Shown here piece after piece: positions 1 through 8,068 of a stretch of 12,188 nucleotides of DNA (position 1 is its first letter; the number at the start of each line of letters is the position of its first letter). This DNA is from an uncultured Clostridia bacterium. Lineage in GTDB: Bacteria; Bacillota; Clostridia; TANB77; CAG-508. Below the pieces are notes generated by a model. It was not told the origin of the DNA. It worked only from the letters and a program-made list of their open reading frames with translations, and did no database searches. The translations under genes were made by a program, and so were the position numbers. The stretch covers positions 1 through 12,188 of the forward strand of contig CANQKB010000042.1 in NCBI GenBank assembly GCA_947624405.1. The letters are read 5' to 3'.

Positions 1-59
1 CCGGCGCCGATGATTCCGAGGGTTTTTCCGTTCACCTCCACATGGGGAACCTGGAGATT
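1..59 (-). other. Foreign, GC-rich fragment of a dehydrogenase-like gene (probable chimeric contig end)
   Basis: Read on the minus strand from 59 to 1, this stretch encodes a peptide containing VNGKTLGIIGAG. That resembles the start of the NAD-binding Rossmann fold of D-isomer-specific 2-hydroxyacid dehydrogenases, such as phosphoglycerate dehydrogenase, with a GxG turn preceded by GKTLGII. Bases 1-50 are 30/50 G+C with G/C-ending codons, quite unlike the AT-rich remainder. The frame differs from that of the adjoining PilM-like gene. This is most simply a mis-joined read or contig end from another organism; true recombination is less likely. The family assignment rests on about 20 residues and is tentative. 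Confidence 0.6.
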
Positions 60-613
60 TTTTGTGAAATTATCGTTGTAACAGTTGTTAAATCGTCAAT
101 ATTTACAATAGCAATATTTTCAATATTTTCAGTTTTGCTAATTTCTATCAAATTTGCAATATCAATTCCTATTGGCGAAACATCTATTAATTTATATTTA
201 CTAAATAGCTCAAATTTATTTGTCAATTCTCCTTTTCCTGTAGAAATGTGTATAGCCCTTACCTTTTCAGAGTTTTCCAAATCATCAACCAGAACATATC
301 TTGTTTCATATGCAGATGCTTTCAAATCTTTTTCAAAACATATAGATTCAAATTCTGTTTTTATATAGCTGTGCATATCCCTTTTGCTAAGTAAATTAAA
401 GATGTGGAAATAATTATATACTTCATTTGAAAGATTAATACTTATTGGTGTTTTATAGCTATATGTTTCTTGTATAACTTGTTCAATAGCTTCTGTTAAT
501 CTATCATAGAATTTAATTCCGAATGAATCAATTTTAATTACATCGCTATCTTTGGTAACTTTTGCATATTTAATTATGTTTTCTTCAATATACAATCCTA
601 AACAGCTTGCCAT
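32..613 (-). CDS. pilM: PilM-like type IV pilus assembly protein, 3' truncated by the left-end junction
   Basis: The protein resembles the actin/FtsA-like ATPase PilM, which sits on the cytoplasmic side of the type IV pilus inner-membrane platform. The N-terminus reads MASCLGLYIEENIIKYAKV, the ASKHA phosphate-1-like strand seen in PilM. Later segments ISINLSNEVYNYF, SPIGIDIANLIE and IAIVNIDDLTTVTTII match the second half of subdomain 1. The start at 613 is preferred over the upstream ATG at 658 because AAAGGAG lies just upstream of it. About 185 native residues are present against a usual 330-350. Native sequence stops near 60-66, and the last ~10 codons before the stop at 32 belong to the foreign fragment. 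The full gene therefore presumably continues outside this window. A TTC GGA context near 520 is in frame and is not a frameshift. Confidence 0.7.
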   Translation of the reverse strand: MASCLGLYIEENIIKYAKVTKDSDVIKIDSFGIKFYDRLTEAIEQVIQETYSYKTPISINLSNEVYNYFHIFNLLSKRDMHSYIKTEFESICFEKDLKASAYETRYVLVDDLENSEKVRAIHISTGKGELTNKFELFSKYKLIDVSPIGIDIANLIEISKTENIENIAIVNIDDLTTVTTIISQKISRFPMWR

Positions 614-740
614 TTTCTTCTCCTTTGTTTTTTTATTATATTCTGCAATTATCAGCATTTCATACTTGTAATATTTGTTTTTTTTGCATTTTTTTACTTT
701 TTTCCGCTTGTCCTTTTATAATCTTACATATTGTATTTAT

Positions 741-768
741 ATTTTATAATTAATTTTTTAAAAGTCAA
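741..768 (-). promoter_or_regulatory. Predicted sigma-A-type promoter for the pilM-like gene
   Basis: On the minus strand, TTGACT (768-763) is followed after 16 bp by TAAAAT (746-741), in the 260-bp gap between topA and the PilM-like start. Transcription would begin near 735 and leave a leader of about 120 nt. The -35 box matches the consensus at five of six positions. The rest of the gap (614-873) is AT-rich, and I see no convincing terminator hairpin for topA in it. Confidence 0.5.
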
Positions 769-873
769 TACATTTCTAAAAACTGTAACAAAATTGTAAA
801 ATTGATGTAATATATTTGTAAATTTATTAAGATTTCTTTAATTAGTTACAATTATTTCATTCTTTCGAACTTA

Positions 874-2898
874 CTATTTTGCTTTTTTCTTCGTTTTTGT
901 TGATTTTCTTCTTGTACGTTTCGGTTTGTTCTCTTGCCCTGGTTTATTCCATGATATATAATCACAACTTCCTCCATCATGATTATTTTCACACACATAA
1001 AACTTTCTTCCTTTTTTACTCTTACGAACCTGTACTGCCCCTCCACACTTTGGACAAGGCTCTTTTATGTTCTCGATAATAGGTTTTGCATTTTTACACT
1101 CAGGATATCCTGGACATGCCAAAAATTTTCCATATCTTCCATATTTTATAACCATCATACGCCCACACTTCTCGCATGGTACATCTGATACCTCTTCTTC
1201 TAATTTAAAATTTTCAAGTTCCTTTTGAGCCTTTTCAAGTTCCACTGAAAATGGTTTGTAAAATTCTCTTATTGTATCTTTCCATTCTTCTTTTCCGTCT
1301 GCAATATTATCAAATTCCTTCTCAATTTTAGCTGTAAAATCAACATTTACAATATCATTAAAACTGTTTATTAAAAGATTGTTAACAACCTTGCCAAGTT
1401 CTGTTGGTACTAATTGTTTCTTTTCTTTTTCAATATATCTTCTTTCTATTATTGTTGTTATTGTTGGAGAATAAGTACTTGGTCTACCTATTCCTTTTTC
1501 TTCAAGTGTTTTAACCAAACTTGCTTCAGTATATCTTGGTGGTGGCTCAGTAAAACTTTGTTTTGGTTCAATTTTTTCTTTATTTACTTCTTCATTCTCT
1601 TTTAATTCTGGTATTTCTTCATCTTTTTCATCTTCACCTTCAAAATATACAGCCATAAATCCCTTAAATTTTAATTTCTGTCCATTTGCTTTAAAATTAT
1701 TATTTCCACAATCAATAGCCACAGAAACAGTATCAAATACTGCTTGTGCCATTTGACTTGCAATAAATCTATTGTATATTAACTTATATAATTTATATTG
1801 TTCTGCTGTTAAATCATTTTTTATACTATCTGGTGTTAGCTCAATATATGTTGGTCTAATTGCTTCATGTGCATCTTGTGAATCTGCCTTTGTTTTGTAA
1901 TATCTATTTTCATAGTAATTTTTTCCAAATTTTTCTTCAATTTGCTTTTTTGCGGATGCTCTCGCCACTTCAGAAATTCTAGTAGAATCTGTTCTCATAT
2001 AAGTAATTAATCCAATATGCCCTCTTCCTTCAATTTTTAATCCTTCATAAAGGCCTTGTGCCACTGACATTGTTTTTTTCAATGTAAAGCCAATTTTTCT
2101 CGAAGCTTCCTGTTGCATTGTACTTGTAGTAAATGGTGGAGCTGGTGTTCTTTTTTTATCACTCTTTTTTATTTCTTTTACAATAAATTTTTCTTTTTTC
2201 AATTCATTTAAAATTTCTTTTACTTGTTCTTCATTTTTTAATTCTACTTTTTTTCCATTTTTCCCAGTAAATTTTGCTTCAAATGGAGTTTTTGTTTCTT
2301 TATCAGAAAGTTTCGCATAAATATTCCAGTATTCCTCTGGCACAAATTTTTCTATTTCTTCTTCTCTATCAACAATAAGCTTAACAGCAACCGACTGAAC
2401 TCTTCCTGCTGATAAACCTTTCCTTACTTTTTTCCAAAGAAGTGGGCTTATCTGATATCCTACAATTCTATCTAAAACTCTTCTAGCCTGTTGTGCATCA
2501 ATCAAGTTTCTATCTAGTTTACGTGGCTTTTTTATTGCTTCTTGTACAGCATTTTTTGTAATTTCATTAAAAGTAACTCTATTTTCTGCATTTTCATCAA
2601 TTTCTAATATATGTGCTAAATGCCATGCAATTGCCTCACCTTCACGATCAGGGTCAGTTGCAAGGTACACTTTTTTAGCACTATTTGCTTCCTTTTTTAA
2701 AGATTTGATAAGTTCTCCTTTCCCTCTAATATTTATATATTCTGGTTCAAAATCTTTTTCAATATTAACACCTAATTTAGATTTTGGAAGGTCTCTTATA
2801 TGTCCCATTGAAGCAACAACTTTTGTACTCCCTCCCAAAAATTTCTTTATAGTATTTGCCTTTGCAGGTGATTCCACAATAATTAATTTATCTGCCAT
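874..2898 (-). CDS. topA: DNA topoisomerase I (type IA)
   Basis: TopA relaxes negatively supercoiled DNA by cutting one strand through a 5'-phosphotyrosine. The 674-residue protein is complete and close to the Bacillus subtilis length. The Toprim domain is at about residues 1-120, with LIIVESPAKA and the metal-binding acidic motif ATDPDREGEA at 80-89. LSAGRVQSVAVKLI is at about 162-175. The catalytic tyrosine is Y300 in GLITYMRTDSTRIS. Two C-terminal four-cysteine zinc ribbons follow at about 575-602 and 615-646, then a Lys/Arg-rich tail. An AAAGGA ribosome site sits somewhat far (about 13 nt) from the ATG. It is the last gene of the envelope cluster, about 60 bp after the corrected yfhO stop. 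The gene is unbroken and has no in-frame CGG codon. Confidence 0.97.
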   Translation of the reverse strand: MADKLIIVESPAKANTIKKFLGGSTKVVASMGHIRDLPKSKLGVNIEKDFEPEYINIRGKGELIKSLKKEANSAKKVYLATDPDREGEAIAWHLAHILEIDENAENRVTFNEITKNAVQEAIKKPRKLDRNLIDAQQARRVLDRIVGYQISPLLWKKVRKGLSAGRVQSVAVKLIVDREEEIEKFVPEEYWNIYAKLSDKETKTPFEAKFTGKNGKKVELKNEEQVKEILNELKKEKFIVKEIKKSDKKRTPAPPFTTSTMQQEASRKIGFTLKKTMSVAQGLYEGLKIEGRGHIGLITYMRTDSTRISEVARASAKKQIEEKFGKNYYENRYYKTKADSQDAHEAIRPTYIELTPDSIKNDLTAEQYKLYKLIYNRFIASQMAQAVFDTVSVAIDCGNNNFKANGQKLKFKGFMAVYFEGEDEKDEEIPELKENEEVNKEKIEPKQSFTEPPPRYTEASLVKTLEEKGIGRPSTYSPTITTIIERRYIEKEKKQLVPTELGKVVNNLLINSFNDIVNVDFTAKIEKEFDNIADGKEEWKDTIREFYKPFSVELEKAQKELENFKLEEEVSDVPCEKCGRMMVIKYGRYGKFLACPGYPECKNAKPIIENIKEPCPKCGGAVQVRKSKKGRKFYVCENNHDGGSCDYISWNKPGQENKPKRTRRKSTKTKKKAK

Positions 2899-2958
2899 TT
2901 ATAATATCATTCCTTTCCATAAGTCTACATCCTAGCATATTTTATATTATTTTAGTGA

Positions 2959-5695
2959 TTAAGTCAACTTTTTTCTTTTTTTATAAGTCCAAATCTGCAT
3001 AATTGCAAAACTTCCAATTCCGTACTCCACTTACTAAAGCAGAAATAGGAAAAATATTAGGGAAATATTCCATATATATTTCATGATTGCCTTTTCCAAC
3101 TTTTACTGCAATAAGTGCATCAAATACTTTTTCAAGCGGTGCTTCTTTGCCATCTACGTATATCTTCCAACTTTCATCATAAGGTATAGTGAAAAGTACA
3201 TATTGATTATCAGATTGTATATCTATTGTACCTTTATATTTTCTTCCTGATATTCTTTCTAAATCAACTTGCTCTTTACTTAAAACATCATAATATTTAT
3301 TCAAAATGTTTTCATTCTCATAATATATTATTTCTTCATCAATTCCAATTTCTGTTCCTACTTCTGTTAATTCAACCTCTACTTTTAGACTCTCTCCTAT
3401 TTGATATTTTCCTAAATAAAATAGCTTATTAGCATTTGTATAGAAATTGTAATCCTGTTTTTCTCCGTTTACATACAAATTTATACTTTGTATATTGCTT
3501 CCTTTTAAGTATAAATATACATCTTGATTTTTTTCAATTTCTATTTCATATATTATTTTTGACATTTCTTCTTCTATTCTTTTATTTTTTTCTTCTTCTG
3601 TTTCATTTTCATCAATTTCCTCTGTTTCTTCTGTTTCAGGTTTAATATAGATATTTCCTTCATTATAAACGTTTTGGAATTTTTTTGAGATTTTTCCTTC
3701 ATGTTTTGTAAAAATATCCTCTTCTAACCCACTTATATTTTTCATCAACTCATTTTGATATTCAAATACGTTTTCATTACTTATTTGATCAAAAACGGAA
3801 TTTTTCACAGCAAAGCCTAAACTTAAGGCTATTGGATTTTTATAAGTTGATATAATCTCATATTCTTCCTCTTCTTGTTCTTCTTCTGTTTCTTCTATAA
3901 CTTCTTCTTTCTCTTGTTTTATTTTTTCATATTCATTCATTTCATATGCTTTTGCCTTCTCAAGCACGTATTTTTCCCCTAAAAACATATTTACAGTTTT
4001 AGTGTTACCTGCATCAGATGAAACAAGTACATGTCTTGTCTGATATCCAAGTTTTGACAAAAATGAATATACATCTTCATCATATGTCGAAGTTGAATTA
4101 CCTATAGTATTAATTCCATATACCATTCCTTCATTTATAGAAAATATTGTATTTGTATCAATCCTATATATTCCATCTTCATTATTTGTTATTTGTGCGT
4201 ATTTTTCATCCATAAATTTTAAAGAATTCAAATAGGACATTATATTAAAAAAGCTTCCATCTCTTTTTATAACTTTCATAAGGAATTCTGTGCTTATTCC
4301 AATATTAGCAATATTCACAAACACTAAACTATATGTTACAATTTTTTTCATTCGTTCTTCAACATTGCTAGCATAAAACATCAATAATACTCCAAGAACA
4401 GTAAAAATAGCTATATCTTTTAATATAAACTCATCATTTATAAGTTTTAAATTTAACTTATCAGTAATAATACACAAAGCAATCAAAATAAATGTTACTG
4501 CCAATATCTTCTTAGATTTATTTTTATTATCTATATTTTCAAATGATTTGTGTGCTATTATTATATACAAAAATATAAAACAAAATGTGTATCTATATGC
4601 ATACCATGCTGGTGTGTTCCCCAAATACCAAAGCAAATTTATCCATTTGAAGTAAAAACTCAGTGCAAATACTCCAAATAAACAAAAAGTACAAATTTTT
4701 TCTCTTAATTTTATGTTACTATTAATAAAATAAAGCAAAACTAACATAGTAGTAAAAAGGCCACAAAATATTGGTGGTGTTGATACAGTTTTTATTTCAT
4801 CAATATCAAATGTACCTGTAAAAAATTTAGGTATTATATTTTGCGCTTCGAAATTTTTATCTAAATTAAACTCAGATAAAGAAAATTTTGCTCTACCTTC
4901 TTGTATTCCAAAAAAAGATGGTATTAAAATAACTGCAGAAATTAAGCCTGCAATTATTGAAAAACCTGCAAATTTCAAAAATTTCTTTAATGTATCTTTT
5001 ATTGGTCTTATTTTTCCAATTGCAATCTTATATATAAAATACAATGCTGAAAATATGCATATCATAAATCCTATATAATAATTTGTAATCAATGCAAGTG
5101 CAAGCGAAATTATATATAAAGCTCGTCCTCTATTTTCTATAACATCATCTAATCCAGCAATAACAAGTGGTAATAAAACCATTCCATCAAGCCACATTAC
5201 ATTAAAGCCATATGATATTGAATATTCAGACAATGCATACATACATGAGAAAATTAAGCTTGTTACATTAGGTCCTTTTCTTCTTGTAAGGTAATAATAA
5301 CATGTACCACCTGCACAAGCTGTTTTTAATATTAAAATAATATCAAAAGCAAATGTTATATAAAATTTATTAAAAAATAATAGTATAAGGTTAAATGGAC
5401 TAATTAAATAATATGTAAATAGTCCATACATTTCTCCTCCAATTGATTTTCCTAAGAAATAAAATATACTTTGTTTTCCCATTAATGCTTCTCTAAAATA
5501 TTGCATGTAATTTGCATATTGATTATATGCATCCATTGGCACATATGTTCCTTCGCCAAATGGATATACTTTAAAATATATAAAAATTGAAAATATTATT
5601 AAAGCAGGTATGAAAAAAGATGCTGAATACAGCAATACTTTTTTCAATTTTTCATTATCTATCTCTATTTTTAAAATATTGTCTACTTTGTTCAT
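2959..5695 (-). CDS. yfhO: YfhO-family polytopic membrane protein, read through one +1 frameshift
   Basis: YfhO-family proteins are GT-C-like membrane proteins; in Listeria and Bacillus relatives they are implicated in glycosylating lipoteichoic acid outside the membrane. The N-terminal ~450 residues form many membrane helices with characteristic motifs MDAYNQYANYMQYF and WLDGMVLLPLVIAG. A long extracytoplasmic domain follows, ending in the family-type YDESWKIYVDGKEAP and KGNHEIYMEYFP. Two Glu-rich inserts (for example EETEEEQEEEEYE) are unusual. In the zero frame the protein ends at 2981 with a non-homologous tail (904 aa). Skipping the C at 3022 restores SGVGIGSFAIMQIW plus a Lys-rich end, the expected last helix, and gives 911 aa with stop at 2959. 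AAGGAAG lies 8 nt before the ATG. It starts 38 bp after murG. Confidence 0.85.
3020..3022 (-). other. +1 frameshift site GTA-CGG-A in yfhO (Gly892)
   Basis: The zero frame reads agt gga gta CGG aat. Omitting the C at 3022 gives gta GGA att gga and a normal transmembrane C-terminus. This is site 1 of six identical-type events (extra C before GGN) in the window. Confidence 0.8.
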
Positions 5696-5733
5696 TTTTT
5701 TACTTCCTTCTTTAGCATATATATCATGCGAAA

Positions 5734-6855
5734 TTATTTTTTCTTTTTCACCACTTCTAAAATTTCTTTATATATTTTATCAGTAGTATTTTTAATTGCA
5801 ATTTTTTTTGCATTTTCACCCATTTTCTCCAAATCTCCTTTAAGTAATATCTCTTCAATTTGCTTATTTAAAACTTCGGCATTTAATTCAGCATTTTTTA
5901 TAATTCTTGCTGCATCTATATTTTCTAAAACTTCGGCATTATATTGTTGATGATTATGTGAAACATTTGGAAGTGGTATCAAAATTGACGGCTTACCAAT
6001 ATTGGCGATTTCAGTAATTGTAGTTGCTCCACTTCTACAAATAAGTAAATCTGATGCACTCATTACTTCTTGAAGTTCATAAATATATGGAACAATTTTT
6101 AATCCATCCAATTTTTCAATATTTTTTCCGTTTTTCTTTAGTTCATCTTTTATAATTTCATACTGTTTTTGTCCTGCAACCAATAGTATTTCATAATTTT
6201 TATTTAATTTTTTATCTTGTAAATCAAGTACCGTATCATTAATTGCTTTTGCTCCTTGGCTTCCTCCAAAAGCTAAAACAGTTGGTTTAGCAGGATTTAA
6301 CTTATATTCTTCTTTCATACGTACTTTTTCTGCAAGTGATAGCTCTTTTTTTAAAGTTCTAATAGGCGTACCTGTAAGTACTATTTTTTTTGCCTTGGGA
6401 ATTCTCGAAATAGCTTCTTCAAAACTTACCATTATTGTATCAGTTCTTTTAGCAAGCATTTTCACTGCCTTTCCTGGGAAACTGTTGCTCTCGTGCAACA
6501 TTGTTGGTATCTTAAGTCTGCTTGCTGCAATTATAACAGCTCCACAAATATATCCTCCGGTTCCTATTACTACATCTGGCTTAAAATCTTTTATAATTCT
6601 TTTTGCCTGTGATACTCCCATTAATGTTTTAAACATTTTTTTGATATTATCTATCGAAATTTTTTTACTTAGCCCATATGCTTCTATTGTTCTTAAATCA
6701 TATCCTGCCCTTGGAACCAAATCCTTTTCAAGACCTCTTTCCGTTCCAATAAAAAGTATGTCTGAATTTCTATCCATTTCTTTTATTTTATTTGCAATCG
6801 CAATCCCTGGATTAATGTGTCCTCCGGTTCCTGCACAGGCTATTATTGCTTTCAT
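5734..6855 (-). CDS. murG: MurG, UDP-GlcNAc:lipid I N-acetylglucosaminyltransferase
   Basis: MurG adds GlcNAc to lipid I on the cytoplasmic membrane face, forming lipid II for FtsW-type polymerases. The protein is complete (373 aa, typical) and is a two-domain GT-B fold. Visible motifs are the N-terminal glycine loop AGTGGHINP (8-16), a second loop VIGTGGY (96-102), HESNSFPGKA (121-130), and the C-terminal donor-site segments AFGGSQGAKAIND (195-207), CRSGATTITE (273-282) and PLPNVSHNHQQYNA (294-307). The start 28 bp after the corrected ftsW stop has an AGGAAGG site somewhat distant from ATG. The gene is intact with no in-frame CGG; its CGG triplets lie only across codon boundaries, as in ACC GGA. 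Confidence 0.97.
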   Translation of the reverse strand: MKAIIACAGTGGHINPGIAIANKIKEMDRNSDILFIGTERGLEKDLVPRAGYDLRTIEAYGLSKKISIDNIKKMFKTLMGVSQAKRIIKDFKPDVVIGTGGYICGAVIIAASRLKIPTMLHESNSFPGKAVKMLAKRTDTIMVSFEEAISRIPKAKKIVLTGTPIRTLKKELSLAEKVRMKEEYKLNPAKPTVLAFGGSQGAKAINDTVLDLQDKKLNKNYEILLVAGQKQYEIIKDELKKNGKNIEKLDGLKIVPYIYELQEVMSASDLLICRSGATTITEIANIGKPSILIPLPNVSHNHQQYNAEVLENIDAARIIKNAELNAEVLNKQIEEILLKGDLEKMGENAKKIAIKNTTDKIYKEILEVVKKKK

Positions 6856-6883
6856 TACTAATCACATTCCTTCCTAAGATTAC

Positions 6884-8050
6884 CTAAACTTTGTTTTTTT
6901 GCCTAGATATATTCAGTAAAACTCCGCACGGACGAAAGCATAATTAAGAGTGATGTACCACCATAACTAAAAAACGGTAGTTGCATACCAGTATTTGGTA
7001 TAGAAGATGTAACAACCCCTATATTAATCATTGCTTGAAGCCCAATAATTGATGTAATACCGAACAGCAAGTAAACTGCCAAACATATCTGGAGCATGCA
7101 TTGCAATCACTATGCCTCTCCAAACAAATATTACAAAAAGCATAATTACAATTAAGCAGCCAACAAATCCAAGCTCCTCAGCTATAATTGCAAATATGAA
7201 ATCATTTTGAGGTTCAGGTATCCACAAATACTTTTGAGTACTATTTCCAAGTCCTACACCAAAAAGTCCTCCTGATCCAACTGCATAAAGTCCTTGTATA
7301 ACTTGCCAACCAGAATTAGATACATCTGCCCATGGATTCAAAAAAGATGCAAAACGTTCAATTCTATATTCCTGAAAGTGAAAATATTTTGCAAGTATAT
7401 ATAAAGCACTTCCTCCGTATTCCTACACCTAAGGTTCCAAATATTGCAAAATACTTAAATTTACTTCCTGCTGCAATCATCATTATTGCAATTACACCCA
7501 TTATAACAACTGTTGCACTCAAGTGTGATTGTACTCCAAGTAACACAAGTGCTATTGGTCCAAAATAAACTATTATAGGTTTGAAAAATCCATCCCATAA
7601 TTTATCTAATTTATCTCTATTATTTGTTAAATATGAAGCAAAAAATAATACCACACCAAGCTTTGCAACCTCTGATGGTTGAAATGTCATATTACCAAGT
7701 GGTCGTAAAACAATCCATCTTGCTGCTCCACCTGCTTCCCAACGAACACCTGGTATTAATACTGCAAGTAAAAGTAATAAACATACCACATACACTATCT
7801 TATCAAATTTTTTATATATTTTATAATCAATCCTAGAAATTATGTACATAAAAACCAAACCAATAACAGCTGCACCTGCTTGAGTTTTTACATAAGAATA
7901 ACTATCTCCGTCTTTAGATAAAGCTGAAGGAGAACTTGCAGATAGTACCATTACAATCCCAAGCGAAAGCATTATAAACACTGTTACAATTAATATAAAG
8001 TCAAATGACTTTTTCTTTTTATTTACGTTTTCTTTCTTAGGTTTAGGCAC
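6884..8050 (-). CDS. ftsW: FtsW/SpoVE-type SEDS peptidoglycan glycosyltransferase, read through three +1 frameshifts
   Basis: SEDS-family proteins polymerise lipid II glycan strands together with a class B PBP at the septum (FtsW) or in the spore cortex (SpoVE). The GTG start at 8050 follows GGAGG with a short spacer. Read in zero frame the gene falls into three pieces. Omitting one C at each of 7417, 7062 and 6926 gives a continuous 387-residue protein, normal for the family. It carries QPSEVAKLGVVLFF, GVQSHLSATVV, ERFASFLNPWADV, GLYAVGSGGLFGVGLG, WIPEPQNDFIFAIIAEELG, LAVGITSIIGLQAMINIGVV, PFFSYGGTSLLIML and GVLLNISRQ, ending at 6884. These are consecutive conserved SEDS motifs, so nothing is missing. 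It lies 18 bp after mraY and 28 bp before murG. Position favours FtsW, but SpoVE cannot be excluded by sequence alone. Confidence 0.9.
6924..6926 (-). other. +1 frameshift site GTG-CGG-A in ftsW (Gly375)
   Basis: The zero frame is tcc gtg CGG agt and stops shortly after. Omitting the C at 6926 gives gtg GGA gtt tta ctg aat ata tct agg, that is SSVGVLLNISR, the conserved SEDS C-terminus. Site 2 of six. Confidence 0.88.
7060..7062 (-). other. +1 frameshift site GTT-CGG-T in ftsW (Gly330)
   Basis: The zero frame is ctt gct gtt CGG tat tac and stops about ten codons later. Omitting the C at 7062 gives gct gtt GGT att aca tca, that is LLAVGITSIIGLQAMINIG, strongly conserved in FtsW/SpoVE. This is the only one of the six with GGT rather than GGA. 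Site 3 of six. Confidence 0.9.
7415..7417 (-). other. +1 frameshift site ATA-CGG-A in ftsW (Gly212)
   Basis: The zero frame is gta gga ata CGG agg and reaches a stop at 7364. Omitting the C at 7417 gives gga ata GGA gga agt and leads into EYRIERFASFLNPWADV, the expected SEDS continuation. Site 4 of six. Confidence 0.9.
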
Positions 8051-8068
8051 TTTCTTCCTCCTTTTTTG

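Noticed and set aside
514..522. TTC GGA in the PilM-like gene as a further frameshift site
   Set aside because: The codons TTC and GGA are in frame and the protein continues normally on both sides. The CGG triplet is across a codon boundary.
6395..6877. 160-codon plus-strand open frame opposite murG
   Set aside because: It is the antisense shadow of the well-supported murG gene, with no ribosome site or recognisable protein motif.
6903..8050. Three separate short membrane-protein genes, or a decayed ftsW pseudogene
   Set aside because: The pieces are consecutive parts of one SEDS protein with nothing missing. All breaks are the same one-base event, and no stop codons or deletions occur outside them, so degradation is unlikely.
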